From the NCBI RefSeq assembly GCF_005222205.1, contig NZ_CP032349.1, positions 124,001-188,000 of the forward strand: 64,000 nucleotides of DNA. Reading direction: 5' to 3'. Origin of the DNA: Azospirillum brasilense. GTDB taxonomy: Bacteria > Pseudomonadota > Alphaproteobacteria > Azospirillales > Azospirillaceae. The notes under the pieces were generated by a model. That model saw only the letters and a list, made by a program, of their open reading frames with translations, did not search any database and was not told the origin of the DNA. Shown in pieces: positions 54,968 to 63,111 of this stretch; positions within the stretch are counted from its first letter, which is position 1; every line of letters starts with the position of its first letter. The position numbers were made by a program, and so were the translations under genes.

Positions 54968-55136
54968 AATCGGCACCCGGCTGGCGCGGCAACAGCGGCT
55001 CTCTGGACGGCTGCTGTGGCGAGCGCCAGGACAAAGTTACTGGCGGAGTGCTTGTCCTGTTTGCCTGCCTGCTGTTTCGCATCTTGAACACCCCGATCTT
55101 GCCACCGATCCGGCTGAAGGCGCATCATCAGTGCCC

Positions 55137-55343
55137 ATGGACAGCGAGGCGAGGGTGTTCAGTGTCAGCCAGGACGAAGCCGCAGTTATCCAGAACGCTT
55201 TCCACGAAAGCGGGGAATGGGCAGCGGTGGCGGAACTACGGCGCTACTTTCCCATCCAGGACAACGCCGACGCGCTGAACGCCGTCCGGGCCATTGCCCG
55301 CTGGACGCAGCGGCCTCGCGCCCCCTCATCCGCCAATCCGTGA
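55137..55343 (+). CDS. Small protein of unknown function
   Basis: 68 residues: MDSEARVFSVSQDEAAVIQN, AFHESGEWAAVAELRRYFPI, QDNADALNAVRAIARWTQRP. Helical and amphipathic. No clear ribosome binding site, and it may be the tail of a longer protein. Coding character comes from codon bias and amphipathic helices; no family is recognised. Confidence 0.45.
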   Translation: MDSEARVFSVSQDEAAVIQNAFHESGEWAAVAELRRYFPIQDNADALNAVRAIARWTQRPRAPSSANP

Positions 55344-55424
55344 TTTGGCTGGAAGCCAACTTATCTGCGAAGCGGCGTATGGATCGCGCCGATTTGCTCG
55401 GCATATCGGCTGCACGGATCATAA

Positions 55425-55677
55425 AGGGGGCACTCCATAGGACGGGCGAGAAACTACCGTAAGGAGACAGAGCCGGAACATGGGGCATGCCGGGATCAAT
55501 AAGAACTCTTGGAAGCGCTCCAGGAAGCCGCAGAAATTCTTGGTTTCACGGAGCTGAAGTTCGGCTGGATCGATAGTGCCCGGTTTCTGGACTGCTCAGA
55601 TGCCGGCGAGAAAAGTAAACCATATCAATGGCTTGCTGCTTATCGTATAACGTCGTCCGTCCTATGGAGTGCCCCCT
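55425..55677. mobile_element. MITE-like element with 25-bp inverted ends
   Basis: AGGGGGCACTCCATAGGACG starts at 55425 and its inverted copy ends at 55677; the arms match in 24 of 25 bases (55425-55449 and 55653-55677). The 253-bp element is too short for a transposase; inside is a 62-codon frame (MEALQEAAEILGFTELKFGW...) that runs through the right end. It separates 55340-55424 from a Tn5-type transposase remnant, which it interrupts at AAYRFFAN. No target duplication recognised. Confidence 0.7.
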
Positions 55678-55860
55678 CATTGGCGAAGAACCGGTAAGCC
55701 GCCTTGGTGTCGGCCCAGTCCTGACAAGCCAAGGGGATGCTGTCGCCCATCGCCCCGGCCATCTGATCGAGCAGTGTGCTCAGGCGCCGGCCCAGCCGCT
55801 CGTCGGCAGGCGGCAGCCGGCGAGTTCATCCTCGATCCAAGCGTTGATTCTCAAGGCCAT
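55678..55860 (-). pseudogene. N-terminal remnant of a Tn5-type transposase
   Basis: Minus strand from 55860: MALRINAWIEDELAGCRLP, one-base frameshift, DERLGRRLSTLLDQMAGAMG, DSIPLACQDWADTKAAYRFF then AN at the MITE edge. This is the Tnp DNA-binding N-terminal domain (WxxxEFxxxxLGDxRRxxRL...TKAAYRFF) of IS4/Tn5-type transposases. The catalytic domain is missing. Confidence 0.65.
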
Positions 55861-55994
55861 CGGCACCCCCGAACATCATTCAATGCCAATAAGCTGGAGA
55901 TCGCCAGGACCCAAGGCGGAACCCGCCGTTACCAACCCCTCGGCCGGATGTGGGTAATTGAAAGAATCACTCGATGCATACAGCAATGCTGCGT

Positions 55995-56477
55995 TCAGCT
56001 GCGGACATCGTCGGCGGTCGTGAGGCGTAGATCAGGTTCCGGCATGGAGGAGTCCGTGCTCATGCCGAGGGGGAGGCCAACGGTTGCGAGCACGCGAAGG
56101 CCATCCAAAGGGATGACCGTCATCTGTTGGCGCACGATCAAACTCGGGTCGGCGACGCCGCGATCCGTATAAGAAAAGGAGAGCACATCGCTTTTACCTT
56201 CGAGCATAGGCAGAGAATACTGTTCGGCCATTTCACCATTTCGCCCACTAAGCTTCGGCAACATTGAGGAGCCGAGAACCTCAAGCTGATGTGTGACGAA
56301 CATTCTCTCCAGCGGGCGCGTCAGAGCATGGACGGTCAAGCCTGGCGTATAGAGCGCGGAAAGCTGGTCCGTCGCCCGGACCATCGCCTTGACGCCAAGG
56401 AAGGTCGGATGGTTTTCGATGTGGCCGGAGAGCAGGTCGCGTAAAGCCGCCTGCATAAACGGCCCGGGCACATCCAA
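55995..56477 (-). pseudogene. C-terminal part of an unrecognised protein, cut by IS6 copy B
   Basis: The frame is open from the IS edge (56488) to a stop at 55995, about 164 residues: GPFMQAALRDLLSGHIENHP, then ALTRPLERMFVTHQLEVLGS and SFSYTDRGVADPSLIVRQQM. Mixed alpha/beta, no motif recognised. The Met at 56477 has no ribosome binding site; the gene probably began beyond 56488 before the IS arrived. Whether it is still expressed from the IS is unknown. Confidence 0.5.
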
Positions 56478-56488
56478 GCTCTTTTCCC

Positions 56489-57313
56489 GGTGTTGTCAAC
56501 TTGACCAGCCAAGGACGCAATGAAGATGAGCAGCCCCGCTTGTGGGGCGTAGGTCAGCTGACCTGAGCAAGGCCAGTCACCTCGCGCCAAGCGGTGAAGG
56601 CGCGAGCGCGGGCGGCGCGGTGCTCGGAGGCGGAGATCAGGTGGCGGCGCAGTTGGAAGTGATTGTGGATCGGGCTATGGCTGGAGAGAAATTGCTGGGC
56701 CTGCCGGACGGATTTGAACCGCTTCATGTGTCGCTCACGCCGTCGGGTCGGCTGGTGCGAGACCTCGCAGCGATTGTTCAGGTATTGGCTTTGCCGATGT
56801 TCACTGGCGAGCCTCATCTCCCTCTTCGCTGCCGCGTAGGATTTCAGCTTGTCCGTGATGACGACCCGCGGCGCATAGCGCAACCTCTTCAGCAGTTTGC
56901 GGAAGAAGCGCTTGGCTGCCTTCGTGTTGCGCCGGCTCTGTACCAGGATGTCCAGCACCACCCCGTTCTGGTCAATGGCGCGCCACAGGTAGTGCTGCTT
57001 GCCGCGGATGCGGATGAACACCTCATCCAACAACCATTTGTCGCCCGGCTGGGGTCGACGGCGCTTGAGCGTGGTGGCGAACTCCCGGCCGAAGCGCAAA
57101 CCCCACTCCCGGATGGTCTCGTAACTGACCTCGATGCCCCGCGCCGCCAGGATCAATTCGACTTCCCGCAGGCTCAAGCTGAAGCAGTGGTACAGCCACA
57201 CCGCTTCGCTGATGATCTCGGCCGGAAAGCGGAAACCGCGATAGGGATTGGACGCCGTGCTCATGCTCGCCAGCCTGCCACGCCGGAGAGGCCCACGCCA
57301 ACCTGACAACGCC
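56489..57313 (-). mobile_element. IS6-family element, copy B (inverted relative to copy A)
   Basis: 825 bp, the reverse complement of 52508-53332. Two antiparallel reading frames of it translate identically to those of copy A, so the two are identical or differ by at most a few bases. The pair encloses 3156 bp. No 8-bp duplication at 56481-56488 versus 57314-57321, nor across the pair. Confidence 0.85.
56554..57264 (-). CDS. IS6-family DDE transposase (copy B)
   Basis: 236 residues, same protein as in copy A with all three catalytic positions. Met at 57264 chosen to match copy A; the frame extends into the flanking DNA upstream by chance. Confidence 0.92.
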   Translation of the reverse strand: MSTASNPYRGFRFPAEIISEAVWLYHCFSLSLREVELILAARGIEVSYETIREWGLRFGREFATTLKRRRPQPGDKWLLDEVFIRIRGKQHYLWRAIDQNGVVLDILVQSRRNTKAAKRFFRKLLKRLRYAPRVVITDKLKSYAAAKREMRLASEHRQSQYLNNRCEVSHQPTRRRERHMKRFKSVRQAQQFLSSHSPIHNHFQLRRHLISASEHRAARARAFTAWREVTGLAQVS

Positions 57314-57373
57314 ATCGTAGGCCTCCGGGGTGCATAGATGAAAATTCCCCACGCCACGGCGGCACAGGGCGAT

Positions 57374-58762
57374 CTATCTCTCCCGCGCTGAGGAGCGTGC
57401 CGAGCTCCGCGGCGCCTGCCGTCCAGCCCCTTCTCCCACCAGCAGCTCGATTCCCGTCCGCAAGGCCGGGAGGGCCGTGGCCCGCGAGGGGTCGCCCTCC
57501 CACTGGCCGGCGAGCGCTTCCGACACGGTCAGGCGCAGCCGGATCTCATCGGGACTCATCGCCCGAACCAGCGCCTTCGCCTTCCGGCGGCCTTCCTCCG
57601 TCGGTTCGGCGAAAAACGGCTGGAGCGTCGCCGGTGCGATGTCGGCTGGGGCCAAGAGGCCGGCGAGGCGATAGGAGCTGTTCTTGCTTCCGCCCGGGTT
57701 GGCGGCCAGAAGCCCTTTGGCCAGGAGGTCGGCAATGTCGCGCTGCGCCGTCGGCAAGCTGCAGCCCGTCAGCTTCGCCCATTTCGGCGATGTTATGAAG
57801 CCTTTCCATTCCGGGTCCAGCATGCGAACGAGCACAGCCTCCTGACGCGGCGTGACGCCGGATTGGCGCGCCTGGTCCAGCATCTTCGTGCGGCGGAGCA
57901 CGCCGCCGATCGCCACCTCGGCGTCGCGGGCCGAGCGGTCGTAAGCGTCGACGAACCACGCCAACCAGCCGGTCACATCACCGTTGCCCTTTTGGGTCTC
58001 CTCCAGCCGGTCCCAATACCCCTCCCGATCCCCCGCGATGGCCTGCGACAGGCTCAGCAGCCGCTGCGGCATCGCCTCGTCCTGGGCAAGAGCCCGGTCG
58101 GCGATGGCGCGCCCGATCCGGCCATTGCCATCCTCGAAGGGGTGGATGGTCAGGAACCACAGCTGCGCCAGGCCGGCCCGCAACACCGGGTCGAGCGCCG
58201 CGTGTTCGCCCGGGTCGTTGAACCAGGTCAGGAAGCGGGCCATCTCCGCCGGCACGGCGTCCGCCGGGGGCGCCTCGTAATGCACGACGGGGTTATGGGC
58301 CGGTCCGGACACCACCTGCATCGGCTCCGGCCCCGGGCGCCATTGCCCGACCGGTATCCGCCTCATCTCCGACCAACCGGTCGGAAACAGGGCCGCATGC
58401 CAGCCGAAAAGGGTTTCGTCCGTCAGGGGCCGGCTCGGGTCCCGTGTGGCGTCCAGCAGCATCGCGACGGCCCCATCCGCCTGGCGGTCGCTCGATCCTC
58501 CGGGGCCGGCTTCGAGGCCGAGGCGTCGCCGGGCGGACGCGCGGACGCTGTCGCGGGCCAGCGTCTCGCCTTCGATGCGCGACGACTGGATCGCGTCCTC
58601 GGTCACCGCGTCGGACTGGACGAGCAGCCGGTCCTGTTCTCCCAAGGGGTAGAGCAGCCCAGAGAGGGCTCCATGCCGACGCGCCGCGGCCGCAAGCGGT
58701 TGGATCAGGCGGGCGGCGTCCCATCGGAAGCTCGGCCAGTCGTCGCGTTGCCAGATGTACAT
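57374..58762 (-). CDS. Class II Fic family protein with N-terminal inhibitory helix
   Basis: 462 residues. Active-site motif HPFEDGNGRIGRA at 207-219 (catalytic His207) for AMP transfer to target hydroxyls. An inhibitory motif (S/T)xxxE(G/N) is present as S60-S-R-I-E64-G65, which places the regulatory helix N-terminal (class II). Residues 1-50 resemble DUF4172. C-terminal winged-helix part around RQEAVLVRMLDPEWKGFITS, PKWAKLTGCSLPTAQRDIAD. Start at 58762; the longer frame to 58843 runs through operator repeats. Target unknown; the protein is self-inhibited, so no separate antitoxin is needed. Confidence 0.9.
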   Translation of the reverse strand: MYIWQRDDWPSFRWDAARLIQPLAAAARRHGALSGLLYPLGEQDRLLVQSDAVTEDAIQSSRIEGETLARDSVRASARRRLGLEAGPGGSSDRQADGAVAMLLDATRDPSRPLTDETLFGWHAALFPTGWSEMRRIPVGQWRPGPEPMQVVSGPAHNPVVHYEAPPADAVPAEMARFLTWFNDPGEHAALDPVLRAGLAQLWFLTIHPFEDGNGRIGRAIADRALAQDEAMPQRLLSLSQAIAGDREGYWDRLEETQKGNGDVTGWLAWFVDAYDRSARDAEVAIGGVLRRTKMLDQARQSGVTPRQEAVLVRMLDPEWKGFITSPKWAKLTGCSLPTAQRDIADLLAKGLLAANPGGSKNSSYRLAGLLAPADIAPATLQPFFAEPTEEGRRKAKALVRAMSPDEIRLRLTVSEALAGQWEGDPSRATALPALRTGIELLVGEGAGRQAPRSSARSSARER

Positions 58763-58775
58763 CCGCTTCCCCGAT

Positions 58776-58834
58776 GAGGCGAATGAGGCAACGTTCGCCT
58801 CATTTCGTGATGCGAATATCGGCTCATTCGCCTC
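58776..58834. promoter_or_regulatory. Repeated operator in front of the fic gene
   Basis: GAGGCGAATGAG at 58776-58787 is perfectly inverted as CTCATTCGCCTC at 58823-58834, with a third copy TTCGCCTCATT at 58794-58804. Three versions of one 10-11 bp motif in 60 bp just before the start codon suggest autoregulation by the C-terminal winged helix of the Fic protein. Confidence 0.6.
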
Positions 58835-58873
58835 ACGGCGCAAGGGTGACCACTTTAGCTAGGACCAGAAATC

Positions 58874-59066
58874 TCATTGTTTGGGCGTGATCACAACCTC
58901 CAGCGACCTGACGGCACCAGTGCTAAGACCTGAGACAAATGGCGAATCTGGCAGCTTAGCCAAGCTTTTGAAGGCTTCCGATCCACTGCCGGATTCCGTG
59001 ATGTTGACGGTGATCGTGCCAGCAGAGGGCACGGAGGTGAAGGTCACGTCCCTGAGCGTGGTGTAA
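58874..59066 (-). pseudogene. C-terminal tail of an unrecognised beta-rich protein
   Basis: A minus-strand frame without a start reads TLRDVTFTSVPSAGTITVNI, TESGSGSEAFKSLAKLPDSP, FVSGLSTGAVRSLEVVITPK then Q and a stop at 58874. It is open to the edge of the IS630 remnant near 59066, so the gene seems truncated by that element. The composition looks genuinely coding. Family unknown. Confidence 0.5.
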
Positions 59067-59569
59067 TACCAAGTCCTGCGGATTACGACTCATGCAATGA
59101 TTACAATGCCGCCGCCCTGCGTCGGCTTGCCCGTTCCTCTCACGACCCCGGCCAGGTCCGCCGACTGCTTGCCCTGGCGACGATCTACGACGGAGAGCCG
59201 CGTTCTGCCGCGGCGCAGATCGGCGGGGTCGGCTTGCAGACGGTGCGCGACTGGGTGCTGCGCTTCAATGATGCGCGACCGGAGGGCCTGGTGACCAGCA
59301 AGGCGCCGGGGCCGCAGCCGCGTTTGGCCGAGCACCACCGGGCGGCCCTGCGCCACGTCGTCGAGGATGGGTCGATGCCGGCGGTGTATGGGGTGGTGCG
59401 TTGGCGGATTGCCGACCTGCTGCACTGGCTCTGGGATGAGTTCCACCTCTCGGTCTCCAAGCAGACGCTGAGCCGGGAACTGCGCGCTCTGGGTTTCCGC
59501 AAGCTGTCGGCCCGCCCCCGCCGAGGCGTTCACAAACGTATGGCCCGCCCCGTCGGCAAGTGGTTTTGA
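59066..59569 (+). pseudogene. IS630-family transposase, N-terminal part only
   Basis: Frame reads NAAALRRLARSSHDPGQVRR, LLALATIYDGEPRSAAAQIG, VRDWVLRFNDARPEGLVTSK, then WLWDEFHLSVSKQTLSRELR and ALGFRKLSARPR: the HTH half of IS630-type transposases. It stops at GKWF (59569); the DDE domain is missing. No in-frame ATG at the beginning. The left end TAATACCAAGTCCTGCGG at 59064 looks like an IS630 terminus at a TA target. Confidence 0.7.
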
Positions 59570-59928
59570 TCCAGCGCTGAAAGTCTGCCCCAACGTATCC
59601 GGCCTCGGAGCAAGGCTCCCGGCCCAGATGGAGATCCGCGGACAATTCGGTTCCTTCAGCCGGATCCCACCCTGCATCCGATGGTGGAACGCGCCGCCTG
59701 GAGGCCCCCCCTGCCCTGGCGCCTTTCGAAGACGCAACCAATTCCGCCAGCTTCTGTTCTCCCGGCACGACGCCATCAGAATGGCTCACAGACACGGTCT
59801 GGAGCAACGCATGGTCCCGCCGACGGATGGTTGGTGGAATCGGCAGTGGCATGGCTGCAACAACGGTCGAACCGGCCTTTGCGCAGCAGAATCGGCAGCA
59901 CACTCCCAGCCAACGCAGCGAGCCAACG
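59570..59928. other. Junction region with a headless Tat signal
   Basis: 359 bases. The frame of the following SDR is open upstream and reads WSRRRMVGGIGSGMAATTVE, PAFAQQ, a twin-arginine signal peptide with AFA cleavage, but there is no start codon before SRRR. The rest (59570-59800) shows no recognisable gene. Confidence 0.5.
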
Positions 59929-60804
59929 ATGCAGGATCCGCGCTCCAAGTACCCGAAGCCCCCCTTCCGAGCCCAGACCCAGCCATGGCCCGGCCTGGCG
60001 CGGGACATGGACCCAAAGCCGGACCATGGCGAGGCCAGCTACCGCGGCTCGGGCCGGCTCGCCGGACGCAAGGCGTTGATCACGGGCGGCGATTCCGGCA
60101 TCGGCCGGGCGGCGGCGATCGCCTACGCGCGCGAAGGGGCGGATGTCGCGATCAACTATTTCCCCTCAGAGGAGCCGGATGCCCGCGAGGTCATCGAACT
60201 GATCACGGAAGCCGGCCGGAAGGGCATTGCCATCCCCGGCGACCTGCGCGACGAAGCCTTCTGCCAGCGGTTGGTGGCCGAAGCGGTGCAGGGGCTCGGC
60301 GGGCTCGACATCGTCGTCTGCAACGCCGCGCGGCAACAGGCCAAGCGCTCGATCCTTGACGTCACGACCGAGGACTTCGATGCGACGATGAAGACCAACA
60401 TCTACGCGCCCTTCTGGATCATCAAGGCCGCCCTGCCCCATCTCCAGCCGGGATCCTGCATCATCGGCACGACCTCCGAACAGGCGTATGATCCGTCCCC
60501 GGATCTCTACGACTACGCCCAGACCAAGGCGGCCACCATGAACTACGTCAAGTCGCTGGCCAAGCAGCTCGGCCCGAAGGGGATCCGGGTCAACGGCGTG
60601 GCGCCGGGGCCGGTTTGGACCCCGCTGCAGATCAGCGGCGGCGCTTCGGAACCGAAATACGAGAAATTCGGCAGCACCACCGTCTTCGGCAGGCCCGGGC
60701 AGCCGGTCGAGCTTGCCTCCATCTATGTCCAACTCGCCGATGCCGACGCGAGCTTCGCCACCGGAAACGTGTACGGTTCGAGCGGCGGCCAGGGGCAGCC
60801 CTGA
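59929..60804 (+). CDS. Short-chain dehydrogenase, YhxC/YdaD-like
   Basis: 291 residues from Met 59929. N-terminal SKYPKPPFRAQTQPWPGLAR, then Rossmann motif ALITGGDSGIGRAAAIAYAR, NAAR in place of NNAG, Tyr-Lys in YDYAQTKAATMNYVKSLAKQ, and end NVYGSSGGQG. This SDR group (general stress protein 39-like) is often stress-linked. Relatives exist with and without a Tat signal; here signal-like sequence lies in frame upstream from 59827 without its N-terminal start. Start therefore uncertain (59827 or 59929). Confidence 0.83.
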   Translation: MQDPRSKYPKPPFRAQTQPWPGLARDMDPKPDHGEASYRGSGRLAGRKALITGGDSGIGRAAAIAYAREGADVAINYFPSEEPDAREVIELITEAGRKGIAIPGDLRDEAFCQRLVAEAVQGLGGLDIVVCNAARQQAKRSILDVTTEDFDATMKTNIYAPFWIIKAALPHLQPGSCIIGTTSEQAYDPSPDLYDYAQTKAATMNYVKSLAKQLGPKGIRVNGVAPGPVWTPLQISGGASEPKYEKFGSTTVFGRPGQPVELASIYVQLADADASFATGNVYGSSGGQGQP

Positions 60805-60933
60805 TACGTTGTCTCGCAAACCGGCTCCGCAGCCGCCTCCTTGCCGCTCTTGCCGTTGGTCTCCGGCGGGAGTGCGGCACGGCGGCGGGCTCACGAACGG
60901 ACAGGCCCGCCAGTGGTGCCGGGCGCGGTGTGC

Positions 60934-61487
60934 TCAGGCGCGCAGCGACAGCGCCGCCCAACGGGCCGGTGTCAGCCCGTAGGTTCGCTTGAACAGCCGC
61001 GACATATGGCTCTGGTTGGCGAATCCGGCCTCCACCGCTGCTTCGGCCAATGGCATGCCGTCCCGGATCATCCGGCGCACCCGATCCAGCCGCCGCATGG
61101 TGCGGAACGCGCTGGGGCTGGTGCCGAACGCCGCGCGGAATTGGCGCGCCAACGTCCACCGGTCCAGACACGACACGCGCTCCAGCGACTCGGCGCTGTG
61201 CGGTGTGAAGGGGTCGGCGGCGATCAGGTCGCGCACGTGCAGCAGGGACGGCAACCGGAGCGGCGTGCAGTGGTCGGTGCCGCCGGACAGCCGGACGAGC
61301 TTGTCGGACAGGGCGGCGACCAACTCCACCTGTTCGATGTCGGAAAGCGGGTCCTCCAACCGCCACAGGGCGGCGGGCAGAACGCTACGGAAAATGCGCC
61401 CTTTCGCAACAGCCACGTTGCGCCTTCGTACTGGCCGCGCTCGGTCAACTGGTCATCGGCTGACAGCAAGTCCAGGCGGTACAGCAC
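60934..61487 (-). pseudogene. AraC family regulator, frameshifted
   Basis: The C-terminal 160 residues (frame to 61416) hold an intact double HTH: HSAESLERVSCLDRWTLARQ, FRAAFGTSPSAFRTMRRLDR, DGMPLAEAAVEAGFANQSHM, SRLFKRTYGLTPARW. The N-terminal part continues upstream in another frame (VLYRLDLLSADDQLTERGQY, EGATW) with the shift near 61415. No proper start is found. Either a decayed gene or a sequencing error; the DNA-binding half could still be made from Met 61416. Confidence 0.6.
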
Positions 61488-61694
61488 ACATCACGTCTGC
61501 CCCGACCCGCCGTGCATCGACCGCCCGACCAGATGCGCCCAGGGTTGGCCCCGGTAGTAGCTTATCAACGCCCGAACCATTGCCGGCGACAGCATGAGCA
61601 GCGCCGGCGCACCGTTCGCATCAGAATCAGCATCGTGTCATGCAGGACGGGGTGCACGACGGAAACTCCAGTCAACTCCGCTTGACGCGCGCCT

Positions 61695-61716
61695 TATCAT
61701 GTAACAAGATGTGATA
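61695..61716. promoter_or_regulatory. Operator candidate before the rrf2-type gene
   Basis: TATCA at 61695-61699 and TGATA at 61712-61716 frame the sequence TGTAACAAGATG; the ATG follows two bases later. Rrf2 regulators commonly bind such interrupted palindromes at their own promoter. TTGACG at 61682 may be the -35. Confidence 0.45.
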
Positions 61717-61717
61717 C

Positions 61718-62176
61718 ATGAGCCGCGATACTCGTTTATCTGGTGTTCTCCATGTGCTGCTGCACATGGCCGAGCACGAGGGGCCGGTCACGTCCGAGGT
61801 GTTGGCGCGGGCGATGCAAACCAACGCCGTTGTCATTCGCCGGACCATGGCAGGACTGAAGAAGCAGGGCTATGTCCGATCGGAGAAGGGGCATGGCGGC
61901 GGCTGGAGTCTGGCGTGCGACCTGAACACCGTGACCCTGGGTGATGTCTACGAGGCCCTGGGCCGCCCGCCGCTGTTCGCGATCGGCAATCGGAGCGAGG
62001 CGCCACAGTGCTTGGTGGAGCAGGCGGTCAACGCTGCACTGGACCAAGCCCTCCGCCAAGCTCAGGAGCTTCTTCTCGCCTCCTTCCATGGTGTGACGCT
62101 GGCGGCACTCAGCGCCGACTTCCACCGGCGCCTTGAGTGCCACCCGTTCAAACAGACCGGAACCGACCATGCCTGA
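61718..62176 (+). CDS. Rrf2 family transcriptional regulator
   Basis: 152 residues. Winged-helix N-terminus: SGVLHVLLHMAEHEGPVTSE, VLARAMQTNAVVIRRTMAGL, KKQGYVRSEKGHGGGWSLAC. The three-Cys iron-sulfur cluster of IscR/NsrR is not present; only isolated Cys near residues 66, 98 and 140 remain, as in YwnA/CymR-like or thiol-sensing members. It overlaps the methyltransferase start by 8 bases, so the pair is coupled. Confidence 0.87.
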   Translation: MSRDTRLSGVLHVLLHMAEHEGPVTSEVLARAMQTNAVVIRRTMAGLKKQGYVRSEKGHGGGWSLACDLNTVTLGDVYEALGRPPLFAIGNRSEAPQCLVEQAVNAALDQALRQAQELLLASFHGVTLAALSADFHRRLECHPFKQTGTDHA

Positions 62177-62876
62177 CGACAGCGCGAATGGCGCGAACCA
62201 CTTCCTGAAGACCTTCTCCGATCCGGACGCGGTTGCCCGCTACACCGAGGGGCCGAAGCGTTTCGTTCCCGGGTTGGACGGGTTGCACCGGATGACCGGC
62301 GTGCTCCTGGCGGAAAAAGCGCCGCGCATTGCGCGTGTGCTTGTGCTGGGGGCCGGCGGCGGACTCGAACTCAAGGCCCTGGCCGACGCTCATCCCCACT
62401 GGCGCTTCGTCGGCGTCGATCCGGCTGCGGAGATGCTGCGGCTGGCGGAGCGCACGCTTGGGCCGCACATGGGCAGGGTCGAGCTTGTCGAAGGGTATAT
62501 CGACGACGCTCCCGAAGGGCCGTTCGATGCGGCGACCTGCCTGCTGACGCTGCACTTCCTGGCGCCGCCGGAACGCGAGAGGACGGTTCGCCAAATCCAT
62601 CGGCGGCTCGTCCCCGGTGCGCCGTTCGTCGCCGCGCACGGCAGCTTCCCGCAACGGCCGGCCGAACGCGGTCTCTGGCTGGATCGCTACGCCGCCTATG
62701 CCGTTGCTTCGGGGGCTGATCCCGAACAGGCAAACGCTGCTCGCAGCGCCGTGGAGGCGAGTGTGCAGATGTTGAGCCCCGAGGAAGACGAAGCAGTTCT
62801 GCGAAAGGGTGGCTTTACCGATGCCCAACTCTTCTACTCGGCGTTCACATGGCGCGGTTGGGTCGCTCACGCATGA
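62169..62876 (+). CDS. Class I SAM-dependent methyltransferase
   Basis: 235 residues. SAM motif VLVLGAGGGLELKALADAHP (about 57-76), acidic residue in FVGVDPAAEMLRLA, motif IV region FDAATCLLTLHFLAPPERER. The N-terminal HFLKTFSDPDAVARYTEGPK is typical of small-molecule methyltransferases next to Rrf2 regulators. Start overlaps the regulator by 8 bases. Substrate unknown. Confidence 0.85.
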   Translation: MPDDSANGANHFLKTFSDPDAVARYTEGPKRFVPGLDGLHRMTGVLLAEKAPRIARVLVLGAGGGLELKALADAHPHWRFVGVDPAAEMLRLAERTLGPHMGRVELVEGYIDDAPEGPFDAATCLLTLHFLAPPERERTVRQIHRRLVPGAPFVAAHGSFPQRPAERGLWLDRYAAYAVASGADPEQANAARSAVEASVQMLSPEEDEAVLRKGGFTDAQLFYSAFTWRGWVAHA

Positions 62877-62935
62877 AGCGTGTGGCGTAGTTGGGCGCTG
62901 AACAATGTGCAAAGTCTTTGATGAGCCGACATAGG

Positions 62936-63007
62936 GCCGCGAACCGCCTCGATCGCGGCGACGTCGATTTTGGTCATGCCCATCACCATCTGGAACGCAT
63001 GCTTCGC
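62936..63007 (-). pseudogene. Possible C-terminal fragment of a PhnB/VOC-type protein
   Basis: The minus strand reads AKHAFQMVMGMTKIDVAAIE then AVRG, resembling the MLxMxKIDIAALExA end of 3-demethylubiquinone methyltransferase-like VOC proteins. Nothing else of the gene is present in 62877-63111. Confidence 0.35.
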
Positions 63008-63111
63008 TTCTGCTCCTGGCGCTTGGCCGACCTCGAAAGCGGTCGGCCAAGCTGCCAACCACTGCGTCGACAAGCGGCGATCGGCATTGAAAAGCAGTTG
63101 ATGGCGCATTT

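Noticed and set aside
52508..57313. Standard composite transposon bounded by the two IS6 copies
   Set aside because: No target duplication flanks the pair, and genes at both inner edges are truncated, which suits separate insertions or rearrangement better than one transposition unit.
59681..60079. Plus-strand frame overlapping the SDR start
   Set aside because: It is out of frame with the recognisable SDR sequence and has no domain or ribosome binding site.
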